Assembly (NCBI GenBank): GCA_964019055.1
Contig: OZ025220.1
Span: forward strand, 7,242,620-7,306,619
Direction: 5' to 3'
DNA length: 64,000 nt
DNA from: Anthopleura xanthogrammica
Taxonomy: Eukaryota; Cnidaria; Anthozoa; Actiniaria; Actiniidae
The translations under genes and the position numbers were made by a program. Within the stretch, counting starts at the first letter, position 1. Each line of letters starts with the position of its first letter. Below the pieces are notes generated by a model, which saw nothing but the letters and a program-made list of their open reading frames with translations, did not search any database and was not told where the DNA came from. Shown in pieces: positions 1 through 11,689 of the stretch.

Positions 1-2
1 AC

Positions 3-578
<576 letters not shown>

Positions 579-833
579 TGTTTACATCGTCAAGGGGCAT
601 TTGCAAAGAGAATTATTCTGAAAGTCTATATTGGAAGATAGACTTTGAGGTTATCATTGGTAAAAAGCGATGATATTTGCTTCCTATAAGTAATTAGTCC
701 TACTATCAACATCAAATAACAAATACTAATACAACTAGTATCTACAAGTTATATTTCATTGATTTTATAGTTTTTAATATTTTAACAAAAATTTGATATT
801 CAAGACGTTATTAGCTCTTGGAATCTTATTTTA

Positions 834-839
834 AATAAA
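834..839 (+). promoter_or_regulatory. poly(A) signal of ZNF1
   Basis: AATAAA lies about 255 bp after the ZNF1 stop, within a 3' flank shared with ZNF2 and ZNF3. The same hexamer occupies the homologous place there (5915-5920 and 10816-10821). Confidence 0.55.
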
Positions 840-888
840 GTCAATAAACTTCCTGTAATTCAAGAGGAATTAATAAACCAGATATTAT

Positions 889-968
889 TCTTATTCTTAT
901 TCTTATTCTTATTCTTATTCTTATTCTTATTCTTATTCTTATTCTTATTCTTCTTCTTCTTATTATTA
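889..968. repeat. (TTATTC)n microsatellite
   Basis: Hexanucleotide repeat of TTATTC units that degrades into TTC and TTA trinucleotides. It lies directly before a TA-flanked MITE. Confidence 0.9.
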
Positions 969-971
969 TTA

Positions 972-1112
972 GAGTGCATTCAGTAAAAGCATGAAACATT
1001 AGTACAACTATTTTGTACTATTTTATGCTAATTCTTTTGTTTTCTTTTGTTCAACTAGCACTATTTTGCACAATTTAGTAATTAGTGTTTCACGCTTTTA
1101 CTGAATGCACTC
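972..1112. mobile_element. MITE with TA target duplication (GAGTG family)
   Basis: Terminal inverted repeats begin GAGTGCATTCAGTAAAAGC on the left, with the reverse complement on the right (GCTTTTACTGAATGCACTC). Homology continues inward for about 10 more bases. The element is flanked by TA dinucleotides (970-971 and 1113-1114), as expected for Tc1/mariner-type insertion. It is 141 bp with no coding capacity. Its TIR start resembles that of the element at 7113-7395. Confidence 0.75.
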
Positions 1113-1330
1113 TATTACTATAATTATTATTATTATTATTAGGGGAATTCAGTGCTCAGTCAGAAGGTAAAGCAGGTGGGCCGTCAAAGCCAGAAATGAA
1201 TTGAATTAGCATTTTTTAATGCTTTTTTATTATTCTTATAGCAAAATTGTAGACGTTAAATGTTGGATGGTCCATTTTATAGATAGCCCTCCCCTTTCAA
1301 ATTACTCAAAATTATGTGTCCCACCCCCTG

Positions 1331-1496
1331 CAGGGCTCAAAATAGGAAACAATTATAGCCTGCCAGTCCATTAAATTTTGCCTGCCTGTTTATTATTTTT
1401 ATTTTCGATTTGGCAGTTCACCGTTATTTTTGCCTGCCAAACCTTAAGTTTTGCCTGGCTTTTGGCCATTGGCAGGCCGCTATTTCGAGCCCTAGC
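1331..1496. repeat. Foldback element with GGGCTC(A/G)AAATA ends
   Basis: The left end AGGGCTCAAAATA pairs with the right end TATTTCGAGCCCT. Inside, GCCTGCCA-type words recur in both orientations. The rest of 1115-1950 shows no coding sequence. Part of it (about 1540-1900) is a duplicated ZNF 3' flank, also seen near 5940 and 10840-11190. Confidence 0.55.
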
Positions 1497-2051
1497 TGCC
1501 CTGTTTTTGCTGGCCAACCCCCTTTACTTTATGACCAGCCCATTAGCTTGTATTCAGTTCTCAATGCATGTGAGCAATTGATAAGCAGGAAATTAGAAAA
1601 AGATCTGCACGAGGCATAACCTTGGTTCCAGGCATTTCCTTGGTTGGTTCTGCTCATGAACTGGGATATCGATATTGACCAAACCCCAACATCTGCATCG
1701 CAGGCAACAATATGTGAAGCATGTGCTACTTCCTCTTCCAGTAGAAGTTGTCCTAAGCGACATGGTAGTAGTGAGTGGATGAAAGGGAGGCAAATTGAAC
1801 TTTAGTATTTGAATACTGGGATACCTGTGGCTAATAATTGTTGTGCCTGGTATCCACTGTATTTAGAGCTGGGGCAAATTGTGTAACTTTGAGTGACATA
1901 TTTTGAATTCGAACGATAGAAATTTGGAAATGACCACTTATGGATTCAAATTTACTTTCGGTAGCAGTATTCTGAGCTAGCTTCCAGGGTTGATGCAACT
2001 CCCTTAAATATATTGAATGTAAAGGTAGTGCGTGTAAATGAAAGTGAGTCT

Positions 2052-2229
2052 AATAGACCATTTTCGAGATGCATGAGCGCTTTCAAAAATATCGCAGGCG
2101 CAGGCATGAAAAAGAGGCATTTTCGGGCAAGATCACGCGCGCTATTGACTCTGCCCGAAAATGCCTCCAGATCATGTACGCGCCTGCAATATTTTTTAAA
2201 GCGCTCGCGCATCTCGAAAATGGTCTATT
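2052..2229. repeat. Foldback MITE in the ZNF1-ZNF2 intergenic region
   Basis: AATAGACCATTTTCGAGATG at the left is matched by its reverse complement at the right. An inner pair (GAGGCATTTTCGGGCA and its complement) extends the hairpin. The homologous flank downstream of ZNF3 (about 11,500) lacks this block, so it is an insertion. Confidence 0.7.
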
Positions 2230-2377
2230 GAAAACCAGTATTGAAATTTTAATTTTACATTTTAAAAATTTCAACAACTTTTTTTAACAAGAACATTATA
2301 ATATTCATATCAATATTGTTATCATCTTCAATCACGGATAAATGGAAAGACGATGCACTTATTCCCCCTTTCCCCCC

Positions 2378-2408
<31 letters not shown>

Positions 2409-2418
2409 GTCCAAAATA

Positions 2419-2823
2419 ACCCATATTATTGGGATCCCTGTGGTGTGTTTGTTCCCCAGTCCTTCTCTGTCTCACCTTGTGTTGGTCAAATCGTGCTTGG
2501 TTTTCTTGTTATTTGGGTTGATTTTCCTGACTGTTTTCTGGTCAACTGATACGTCAGGTAAGTCAGGAATGATGTATTGGGTTGTTTAGTAGATATTTGT
2601 GGATATATAATGGAGATTTAGTGGATATATTTCGAGTCATTTGTATGTGCTGCAAGTCAGTACCGTATGTTTCCCACTCATACGAAAACCGCTCTAAATA
2701 TGCAAGGATAATTCAAAGTACAGTATAAGAGCCCAGTTTTATCGGTTAGTTTGGTATTATTTTAGGTTCATGGATGGTATACTCCCCTCATGATTCAAAT
2801 AGCTCGACAAAGCTGCAAGAAGG
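2419..2823 (+). promoter_or_regulatory. ZNF2 promoter / 5' untranslated exon block (unit copy 1)
   Basis: This block is nearly identical at 7510-7905 and 11690-12068, each time upstream of a WW-like exon. It contains GATACGTCAG followed by GTAAGTCAGG, a near-ideal splice donor with the putative untranslated exon ending at 2557. The WW-like exon downstream starts with an AG acceptor directly before its ATG, so a noncoding first exon is expected. The transcription start is not determined. A poly-C/poly-A run (about 2372-2404) lies just upstream. Confidence 0.6.
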
Positions 2824-3236
2824 AAGCCATTTTGTTTTATCCACAGGGATCCCAACATAAAAAAGATAGAATAGGTTTTGAATTTTCAGCCCCATCTCCC
2901 TACTGGTATCTGCTTTCTTTTCTCTGCAGTCAGACATTTGCAGTGGCAGATTAAGGGGGTAGGTTCACATGTAGGACATTATTTAAGCACAAACTAATCC
3001 CCATAATTATATACTTCTATGAGTGAAATTAAAAATTTCATTGGAATAAATTACATAATTTTCATATAGTACTAGTGACCTGGTTGATTGTTTTTGAAAT
3101 ATTTACACAGTTGTATCCAATAAGGATGAAATTATCTTTTGTCTGTAGGGGTCAATGACCCTTACCACTCTATTGAAATCCCATTGTCTTTCTGCTTTCT
3201 GCTTTCTAAAAAAAATGATTTAATATTTATTTCAGT

Positions 3237-5699
3237 ATGCAGATGGAGTCAGTTGACCACATAAAGAGCGAAGAAATGGACTCAGATGAATCAGAGTCAG
3301 ATTGGTTTGGATACGGGTGTAAATCAGGAGAGATTTTGTTTTATTACAACGTTAAGACTGGAGAACACAAATGGCGTACAAATTCTTCTTGCTCTGAGGT
3401 AACTTTCTTTGTTTAAACTGCCTGGCCCTACCCTGCCCTATCCAGAACAGCCCTTCTTTACCCTACCCTAAACTCTCAACTTTGTTTTCCTCTTACTGTA
3501 TTTTTATTTTTGTCAATTTGCCAAAGGCAGGTGATATATTACACAATAGAACGTTAAGTCCCCTACAAGGTGTATCACCCGAACCCAACCCATGTAAAAT
3601 ATACTAACCATCCCTCAAAGAAACCCTTAAGAAAAATAAAATTAATGAATAAGTTAATATAAGAGAAAAAATTTGCGAAAATTATATTAAAGCCGTGTGA
3701 AAAGAGTTAGACTATAATCTATTAGACCCTTCCCAAACTCAGTTGCAGTTTACATAATCATTGTACTGTCATACAGTAAGTACAGTAAGGACCCTCCTTT
3801 AGAAACTGAGATTATAATAAACAGGGATGGTTCTAATATTTTTATTTTGTGTTAATCTAGAACACCATACACAGAGTACAAACCAGTGATGTGCCTAATG
3901 AACTGTGCAGTGTGGCTACACAGACTGAAGACTACGGCTGTGTCAATCATTGTACCTCAATGTATGTTGACAATCAAAGACAAATGGAAAATAGAGAGAG
4001 CCAAAGCAGTGAAATAGAAGAAGAAGTAAGCGATGAAGATACAACTGATGTCAATGAAGTAGAAGAAGAAGTAAGTGATGAAGATACAACTGATGTCAAT
4101 GAAGTAGAAGAAGAAGTAAGTGATGAAGATACAACTGATGTCAATGAAGTAGAAGAAGAAGTAAGCGATGAAGATACAACTGATGTCAATGAAGTAGTAG
4201 AAGAAGTAAGCGATGAAGATACCATTGATGTCAATGAAATAGAAGAAGTAAACAAAGAAGATACCAATGATGTTAACTATGAGCAGAACACATTGAATAA
4301 CACTGATGTTGATGATAACCTTGATGAAATTAGTGAGAACTTTGAGATGGATGAGCCATTGAGTGCCATAGTTACTAAGATGAAAAGAAGGAAGGGTCAC
4401 ATACAAAATGTACCCTCTAAGCACAAGAGTCATAACTGCCCTTATTGTAGTAGAAAATATAAGCATAAAAGTCGTCTTAACATTCATGTACGAACACATA
4501 CCGGTGAAAAACCATATGAATGTTTGTATTGTGACAAGGCATTTGCAAGGAAAGGTGCTCTTGATGGTCATCTACGAACACATACTGGTGAAAAACCATT
4601 TAAATGTTCGTATTGTGACAAGGCATTTGCAGAAAACGGTGCTCTCCATCGTCATCTACGAATACATACTCGTGAAAAGCTATTTAAATGTTCGTATTGT
4701 GACGAGGCATTTGCAAGGAAAGGTGATCTCAATCGTCATCTACGAATACATACTAGTGAAAAGCTACATGAATGTTCGTATTGTGATAAGGCATTTGCAT
4801 GTAAAGGTACTCTCCATCGTCATCTACGAATACATACTGGTGAAAAACCACATGAATGTTCGTATTGCTATAAGGCATTTGCCGACAAATCTCATCTTAA
4901 AGTCCACTTTCGAACACATACTGGTGAAAAGCCATATGAATGTTCATATTGTGACAAGACATTTGCTCAGAAAAGTGCTCTAGGTATTCACGTAACACAA
5001 CATACAGGTAAAAAGCCGCATAAATGTTCGTATTGTGACCAGGGATTTGCGCAGAAAAGTAATTTCAAACTCCACTTACAAACACATACTGGTGAAAAGC
5101 CATATCAATGTTCATATTGTGACAAGGGATTTACACAGAAAAATAATCTCAATAGCCATGTCCGAACACATACTGGTGAAAAGCCATATCAATGTTCATA
5201 TTGTGACAAGGGATTTACACAGAAAAATAATCTCAATATCCACCTTCGAATACATACTGGTGAAAAGCCATATGATTGCTCGTATTGTGGTAAAGCATTT
5301 ACACAGAAAAATGAGCTTGGTGCCCATCTACGAACACATACCGGTGAAAAGCCATATGAATGTTCGTATTGTGACAAGGCATTTTCACAGAAAAGTAGTT
5401 TTGACAACCACCTTCGAACACATACCGGTGAAAAGCCATATGAATGTTCGTATTGTGACAAGGCATTTATACAGAAAAAAAGTCTTAAAGTCCACCTTCG
5501 AACACATACCAGTGAAAAGCCATACAAATGTTCTTATTGTGAGAGGGCTTTTACAAAGAAAAATAGTCTTAATGACCACCTTGGAATACATACCGGTGAA
5601 AAGCCATATGAATGTTCGTATTGTCACAAGGCATTTAGACTGAACAGTCATCTCAAAGTCCACCTTCGAACACATACCCGTGAGAAACCAGATGAATGA
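3237..5699 (+). CDS. ZNF2: WW-like domain, acidic repeats and 15 C2H2 fingers
   Basis: Two coding exons, 3237-3398 and 3861-5699, joined in phase 0 (donor GAG|GTAACT, acceptor TAATCTAG|AAC), give about 666 residues. Exon 1 encodes [19 protein letters not shown] and then a WW-like module: W, 22 residues, W, with a central FYYN and a TGE turn. Next come a VATQTED motif, about six 14-residue acidic repeats ([14 protein letters not shown] type, 4006-4250), a basic stretch KMKRRK (possible NLS) and 15 fingers with TGEKP linkers, ending HTREKPDE. Helix residues at -1/2/3/6 vary: HSRI, RGAG, EGAR, RGDR, CGTR, DSHV, QSAI, QSNL, QNNS, QNNI, QNEA, QSSN, QKSV, KNSD, LSHV. Expected role: nuclear sequence-specific DNA-binding regulator. 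Its target and the function of the WW-like module are unknown. ATG 3237 is chosen because all three paralogs keep it right after the splice acceptor. Confidence 0.85.
4006..4250 (+). repeat. 42-bp coding minisatellite (acidic repeats of ZNF2)
   Basis: About six tandem 42-bp units encode 14-residue acidic repeats of the form [14 protein letters not shown]. The first four are almost identical at the DNA level, indicating recent expansion or homogenisation. Shorter or diverged versions lie in ZNF3 (about 8880-9030) and ZNF4 (about 14305-14590). Confidence 0.9.
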
Positions 5700-5914
5700 T
5701 GTCAAAGACCATTTGCACAGGTAATTAATCACAAAATCTTTGAAGACATGCTGCCGGCAAAAAGCAATCAGTCTACTACCAGCACAAAATAATGAATATA
5801 ACAAAGTATTTACAAGTTATATATCAACGATGTCATAGGTTTTGATATTTGTACAAAACGTTCACAATGATATTCAAGATATTATTTCATTAGCTCATAG
5901 AATCTTATTTTTAA

Positions 5915-5920
5915 AATAAA
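5915..5920 (+). promoter_or_regulatory. poly(A) signal of ZNF2
   Basis: AATAAA in the 3' flank shared with ZNF1 and ZNF3, about 215 bp after the stop. Confidence 0.55.
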
Positions 5921-6056
5921 AGAATATTCATGATCAGTACTTAGCTTGTATTCATTTCTGGATGCATGCGAGTGGCTGCTAAGCAGGAAAGAAGTGAAAG
6001 AGTCGCATGGGGTGACACCTGTAATGCACACATTCATGCATGGTTATTTCTCAGGA

Positions 6057-6711
6057 ACCACAGGTATCCCAAGCTGGGTTTCTGTGATATCCTATCGAAC
6101 TTATAAGGCAATGTATGGCGATTTTTAGAAAAAATTAAAAATTAGTAAATCACAAATAAATGTTCCTACTTGTGTTTCGTGTTTTTTTTTTGAATCTCTG
6201 TGAAGTTTCAGGTCATTTGCAGCAATATTGAGTGAGTATCGTGGTGGAGTATCCAAAGATAACCCAAAGATATCCCAATTAATAATTCCCCATTTTTTCA
6301 AACTGAAAATTCAATATTTTTTCCTGTGGGATATCTTTGGGTTATCTTTGGGTTATCTTTGGGTTATCTTTGGGTTTCCTTTGGAATTTCCCAATATTGG
6401 AAAAGTGCTACATAAAACAATATTGGGAAAAAATCCCAAGAAAATCCCAGTTTAACCTACTTGGAAATTCAATATTTTTTCCTGTGCAAGTGTAGAGTTA
6501 ATGGGCTGTGACATCATTAGCAAACATTCCATTGCCAAGATGTTCCTCAACTACCAAACAACATTTGTAGAGACTTTAATCGAAAGCATATAACAATTTA
6601 AGTCCTCCTGAAAGCATATTTTCAAACCATATGAAATTTGAATACTTCACTCACTGTTAGTAGCTAATGACGTCACAGCCAACTTACTCTATGCTTGGGC
6701 TACCTGTGGTG
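6057..6711. repeat. Segment bounded by inverted CCACAGG...CCTGTGG motifs
   Basis: ACCACAGGTATCCCAAGC near 6057 is mirrored by GCTTGGGCTACCTGTGGTG near 6695. Inside are four tandem copies of an 11-bp unit (GGGTTATCTTT, about 6335-6375) and short inverted words. No coding sequence is seen. Whether this is one TIR element or two independent motif copies cannot be decided by eye. Confidence 0.4.
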
Positions 6712-6740
6712 TGTGTAATTGAAAACCAGTATGTACACTG

Positions 6741-7088
6741 AATACTCCAGTTTCACATTCGATGGAAACCGCTGTTTTTGAAGACCACAGACTCATTTGT
6801 ACAGGCTTAGCCTCGTTTATAAGTCATCTATTCAAAGGCACCATTAAAAGTCCGTGGGATTGGTATTATTCAACTTGCACATTCTTTACATTACAGTTGG
6901 CTGTTGCTAATGATTTGCTAAAGTCAACTGTAAAGAATGTGTAAGTTGAACAATACCAATGTTTTGAAATCCCACGGACTTTTAATGATGTCGTTGAATA
7001 GCTGACTTATAAGCGAGGCTAAGCCTGTACAAATGAGTCTGTGGTCTTCAAAAACAGCGGTTTCCATTGAATGTGAAACTGGAGTATT
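6741..7088. repeat. 348-bp foldback element with long arms
   Basis: The left arm begins AATACTCCAGTTTCACATTC and the right arm ends with its near-perfect complement. Pairing continues through GGAAACCGCTGTTTTTGAAG, the AGGCTTAGCCTCG-type block and CCGTGGGATT to a centre near 6905. It has no coding potential and was probably inserted into the ZNF2-ZNF3 spacer. Confidence 0.85.
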
Positions 7089-7112
7089 TAAATATCCATT
7101 TTGAAAAAGAGG

Positions 7113-7395
7113 TAGAGTGAATTTAGTCACACTGTTGAATAGTTGACGTCAACTATATTAGATAAGTTATTTACTATTTTAGCTGACATCACATAAATTT
7201 AAATCTATAAGTAAAAGGCTACTGAGATCAGGGGGGAAACAATGATAAAAGTGAATGCCTCTTTACCATTCTTTGTTACAGTAAGCCCCCGGATTTGCAT
7301 GACCGTTACTTTGGCCTGCACATGTATTTACTATTTTAGGTGACGTCACCTAAATAGTTATCTAAGTTTATTTTAGTGTGACTAAATTCACTCTA
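7113..7395. mobile_element. TIR MITE with TA duplication (GAGTG family)
   Basis: Perfect terminal repeats: TAGAGTGAATTTAGTCACAC at the left and its complement at the right. Subterminal inverted similarity includes a TGACGTCA-like core in each half. The outermost TA at each end fits a TA target duplication. It has no coding capacity. Confidence 0.75.
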
Positions 7396-7509
7396 ACATT
7401 ATAATACTCATATCCATACTATCATCATCATCTTCAATCCCGGATGATTGGAGAAGCCAATGCACTAATTTCCCCCCTCCCTCCCCCCAACAACCATCAC
7501 CAAAAAAAA

Positions 7510-7905
7510 ACATATTATTGGGATCCCTGTGGTGTGTTCCCCAGTCCTTCTCTGTCTCACCTTGTGTTGGTCAAATCGTGCTTGGTTTTTTTGTTATTTG
7601 GGTTGATTTTCTTGACTGTTTTCTGGTCAACTGATACGTCAGGTAAGTCAGGAATGATGTATTGGGTTGTTTAGTAGATATTTGTGGATATATAATGGAT
7701 ATATAGTGGATATATTTCGAGTCATTTGTATGTGCTGCAAGTCAGTACCGTATGTTTCCCACTCATACGAAAACCGCTCTAAATATGCAAGGATAATTCA
7801 AAGTACAGTATGAGAACCGGCCCAGTTTTATCGGTTAGTTTGGTATTATTTTAGGTTTTTGGGGTTGGTTTACTCCCCTCACAATTCAAATAGCTGGACA
7901 AAGCT
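7510..7905 (+). promoter_or_regulatory. ZNF3 promoter / 5' untranslated exon block (unit copy 2)
   Basis: Second copy of the block described at 2419-2823. The same donor (ACGTCAG|GTAAGT) puts the untranslated exon end at 7642. Conservation extends into the start of the intron (TTTACTCCCCTCACAATTCA) and then stops abruptly. Confidence 0.6.
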
Positions 7906-8119
7906 GTGTAGCCACATTTCTGGCTAGGGTTTCGCGCTAGGCTTTCCCAGAGTCTCTGACATTTCGTCGGGCATGCGCAGTAAGAATGGCAGGGCTCTGG
8001 GGTCGATGGTGGGATTAACCCTTCTTTCATCCCTAGGGATCAATGTCCCCCACTCCCTATCAAAATCCTAGATCTGCCAAGTCTGACTTATTTTTAATTG
8101 TTTTGATATTTATTTTAGT

Positions 8120-10207
8120 ATGCAAATGGAGCCAGGTGACCACATGAATAGAGAAGAATTGGACTCGGGAGAAACAGAGTCAGATTGGTTTGGATATGCA
8201 TGTAAATCAGGAGAGATTTTGTTTTATTCCAATGTTAAGACTGGAGAACACAGATGGAACTCAAATTATTCTTGCTCTGAGGTAAGTTACTTCTTAATTT
8301 AAAATTATTCAATCTCTTAAAGTTATCCTGCCCTGCCCTGCCCTGCCCTGCCCTGCCCTGCCCTGCCCTGCCCTGCCCTGCCCTGCCCTGCCCTGCCCTG
8401 CCCTGCCCTGCCCTGCCCTGCCCTGCCCTGCCCTGCCCTGCCCTGCCCTGCCCTGCCCTGCCCTGCCCTGCCCTGCCCTGCCCTGCCCTGCCCTGCCCTG
8501 CCCTGCCCTGCGCCCTATTCTGCTCCTATCTTTGCTCTAACCATTTTTGCCATGATCTTATCTCTGCCCTGCTTTGCCATGCCGTAGCTTACCTGCCCTG
8601 CCCTCTCTGCTCTGCTCTTACTGTATGCCTCATTATGTACAGTAATACTACTTTATACTGAGCCTACAACTTGCAGTTTATATTACATAATCATTGTACT
8701 GTCATACAGTGAGTAAGGCCTCTCCTCTTAAAACTGAGACCACAAAGTCAAAGGGAATTGCCACTAAGCTTTCAGAGAGTGGTATAGAATAGGGATGGTT
8801 CTAATTTTTTTACTTTTTTTTTACTTGATAATCTAGAACGCCATAATGAGGGAACTAACAGGTGATGGGCCTCGAAAATCAAATGATGATACGATTTATG
8901 TCAATGAAATAAAACAAGAAGTAAATGATGAAGATACCATTGATGTCAATGAAATAAAACAAGAAGTAAGCGATGAAGATACCACTGATGTCAATGAAAT
9001 AAAACAAGAAGTAAGCAAAGAAGATACCAATGATGTTAACTATGAGCAGAACACATTGAATAATATTGATGTTGATGATAACCTTGATGAAGTTAGTGAA
9101 GACTTTGAGATAGATGAGTCATTGAGTACCATAATTACTAAGATGAAAAGAAGGAAAGAGTTTGTACAATATGTACACCCTCAGCACAAGAGTAATACCA
9201 ACAGTCATAACTGCCCTTATTGCAGTAGAAAATATAAGCAGCAAAGTCTTCTTGATCTCCATGTACGAACACATACCAGTGAGAAGCCCTATGAATGTTC
9301 GTATTGTGACAAGGCATTTTCCCAGAAAACTAATCTCAAAGATCACTTACAAACACATACCAGTGAAAAGCAATATGAATGTTTGTACTGTGACAAGGCA
9401 TTTACAGAGAAAAATCATCTTAAAGTTCACCTTCGAACACATACCAGTGAAAAGCCATATGAGTGTTTGTATTGTGATAAAGCATTTACTACAAGAACCA
9501 AACTGAATATCCATCTACGAACACATACCGGTGAAAAGCCATATGAATGTTCGTATTGTGACAAGGCATTTGCACAGATATGTCATCTCAAAGTCCACCT
9601 TCAAAAACATACTGGTGAAAAGCCATATGAATGTTCTTACTGTGACAAGGCATTTGCACAGAAATGTAATCTCAAAGTCCACCTTCAAATACATACCGGT
9701 GAAAAGCCATATGAATGTTCATATTGTGACAAGGCATTTACCCAGCAAGGTCATCTCAAAGTCCACCTTCAAATACATACCGGTGAAAAGCCATATGAGT
9801 GTTCGTATTGTGATAAAGCATTTACTACAAGAACCAAACTGAATATCCATGTACGATCACATACCGGTGAAAAGTCACATAAATGTTCATATTGTGAAAA
9901 ACCATTTTCCCAGAAAACTCATCTCAAAGATCACATACGAACACATACCGGTGAAAAGCCATATGAGTGTTCGTTTTGTGATAAATCATTTACTACAAAT
10001 ACGAACCTGAATATCCATTTACGAATACATACTGGTGAAAAGCCATATGAATGTTCGTATTGTCACAAGGCATTTACAGTAAAAAATCATCTCAAAGTCC
10101 ACCTCCGCATACATACCGGTGAAAAGCCATATGAATGTTCATATTGTCACAAGAAATTTACCCAGAAAAGCCATTTCAAACTCCACCTTCGAATCCATAA
10201 CAGGTGA
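8120..10207 (+). CDS. ZNF3: WW-like domain, IKQE acidic repeats and 12 C2H2 fingers
   Basis: Exons 8120-8281 and 8837-10207, phase 0 (GAG|GTAAGT; AATCTAG|AAC), about 510 residues. The WW-like exon keeps both Trp, but the central pair reads FYSN instead of FYYN, which could weaken ligand binding. The second exon opens with NAIMRELTGDGPRK and lacks the VATQTED segment of ZNF2 and ZNF4. It has three NEIKQEV units; IKQE fits the sumoylation consensus (hydrophobic-K-x-E) and is followed by acidic residues. A basic KMKRRK stretch precedes 12 fingers with helix -1/2/3/6 residues QSLL, QTND, ENHV, TTKI, QCHV, QCNV, QGHV, TTKI, QTHD, TTNI, VNHV, QSHL. The identical TTKI pair suggests internal finger duplication. 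The last finger ends RIHNR with no C-terminal linker. Probable nuclear DNA-binding regulator; target unknown. Confidence 0.85.
8326..8513 (+). repeat. (CCCTG)n array in ZNF3 intron
   Basis: About 37 near-perfect CCCTG pentamers. The introns of ZNF2 (about 3420-3470) and ZNF4 (about 13,995-14,025) carry short degenerate versions, so the array expanded from an ancestral seed. The - strand reads (CAGGG)n, with GGG tracts two bases apart, a strong G-quadruplex pattern. Confidence 0.95.
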
Positions 10208-10250
10208 AATAGGTGATGAATGATGTTCACATCATCAAATGGCATTTTTT

Positions 10251-10602
10251 TAAAGGGGCACTTGGATGAAAACGCCCCATATTTTGAAAGTCTGAATAGT
10301 TCAAGTATATAAGAATAATATGACTCAATCATGATTATGAAAACCAGATTGGGAAACATTTTAGCCTGGGAGCCACGCGCAGTTGAGAAATTTTGGTTTA
10401 AAAAGTAAAAGAACAATAAGGTTGAGTAAATGACGTCATTTACTCACAAGTTAGAAGCTGAAAAAAATATATCATTTTTATCCGCAAATTTGGACTGTGA
10501 AGAAAATATGTTGCTTGGCTACTATTGGGGCCATATAGATAAGTTTAACCAAGTTTCAAGGCATTTCCAATTTTCATCGATTTTCATCCAAGTGCCCCTT
10601 TA
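10251..10602. mobile_element. TIR MITE inserted in the ZNF3 3' region
   Basis: Perfect inverted ends, TAAAGGGGCACTTGGATGAA at the left and its complement at the right, with TA at each border. In ZNF1 and ZNF2 the flanking 3' sequence (a CATTTGCA-type stretch, then CTTTGAAGACATGCTGCCGG) is continuous, so those copies are empty sites. The insertion starts about 45 bp after the ZNF3 stop. Confidence 0.85.
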
Positions 10603-10815
10603 AATCTCAAAGTCTATCTTTGAAGACATGCTGCCGGCAAAAAGCAATGATATTTGCTTCCTATAGTAATCAGTCTACTATCAACACCAAATAATGAATA
10701 CTAATACAACTAGTATCTACAAATTATATTTCATTGATTTTATAGTTGATATTTTTTTACAAAAAGTTGATATTAATAGATATATTATTTCATTAGCTTG
10801 TGGAATCTTATTTTC

Positions 10816-10821
10816 AATAAA
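10816..10821 (+). promoter_or_regulatory. poly(A) signal of ZNF3
   Basis: AATAAA in the conserved ZNF 3' flank. The MITE insertion moves it to about 610 bp from the stop. Confidence 0.5.
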
Positions 10822-11689
10822 GAAATATTAAATATTCAATGCTTAGCTTGTATACAGTTTTGAATGTATGTATGTGAGCCATTCCTATATAAGCAGGAAA
10901 GAACCTCAAAAGTTGCACAGGCAAGTTCCAGGGGTATTCCTGGTTGGTTCTCCTCAGGAACTGGAAATATTGACCCAACCCCAACATCTGCATCGCAGGC
11001 TACAATATGTGAAGCATGTGCTACTTCCTGTACCAGTAGCAGTCGTCCTAGGGACGTGGTAGAAGTGTTTGCATGTGTGTGGATGAAATGGAGGCAAATT
11101 GAACTTCAGTATTTGAATACTGGGATATCTGTGGATAATTGTGCTGTACGTATTTCAAGCTGGGGCAAATTGTGTAATTTTGAGTGACATATTTTGACTT
11201 CGAATGATAGAAATTTGGAAATGACCACATGGATTCAAATTTACTTTCGGTAGCAGTATTCTGAGCTAGCTTCCAGGGTTGATGCAACTCCCTTAAATAT
11301 ATTGAAGAAATAGAGGCAAATTGAACTTCATTATTTGAATACTTGGATACCTGTGTCTAATAATTATTGTGCTGTACATATTTCAAGCTGGGGCAAATTG
11401 TGTAATTTTGAGAGACATTTGAATTTAAAGTTAGCTGGCATCCAGGGTTGCTTGAGGTCCCTTAAATATTGAATGCATATATAGTTAGTGTGTGTAAATG
11501 GAAGCGAGTCCACCTAACCACCACGCCCCATAAAAATTACTTAATACAGTAGCATAATTAACAATAAGCCTCTTTATATAAAAGTGTTTTTAACTTTTTC
11601 TTAAAAGAATCCAAACTTGGACTCTTAACTCTTGTGGAAGGCATGCAACCAACACCAAAATAACCATAAGCAAACCAAGATTATCAAAT

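Noticed and set aside
3891..3893. Start of ZNF2 at 3891 (and of ZNF4 at 14174)
   Set aside because: These are GTG codons inside an exon that begins 30 bp earlier at a splice acceptor. The phase-0 WW-like exon supplies the ATG.
4408..5643. Second open frames through the zinc-finger arrays ([13 protein letters not shown] type)
   Set aside because: Frame-shifted readings of the 84-bp finger repeat. They have no independent start or codon signature.
6741..7088. Open frames in the long foldback
   Set aside because: The two 60-68-residue frames are mirror images from the palindrome arms, with no domain or homology I can see.
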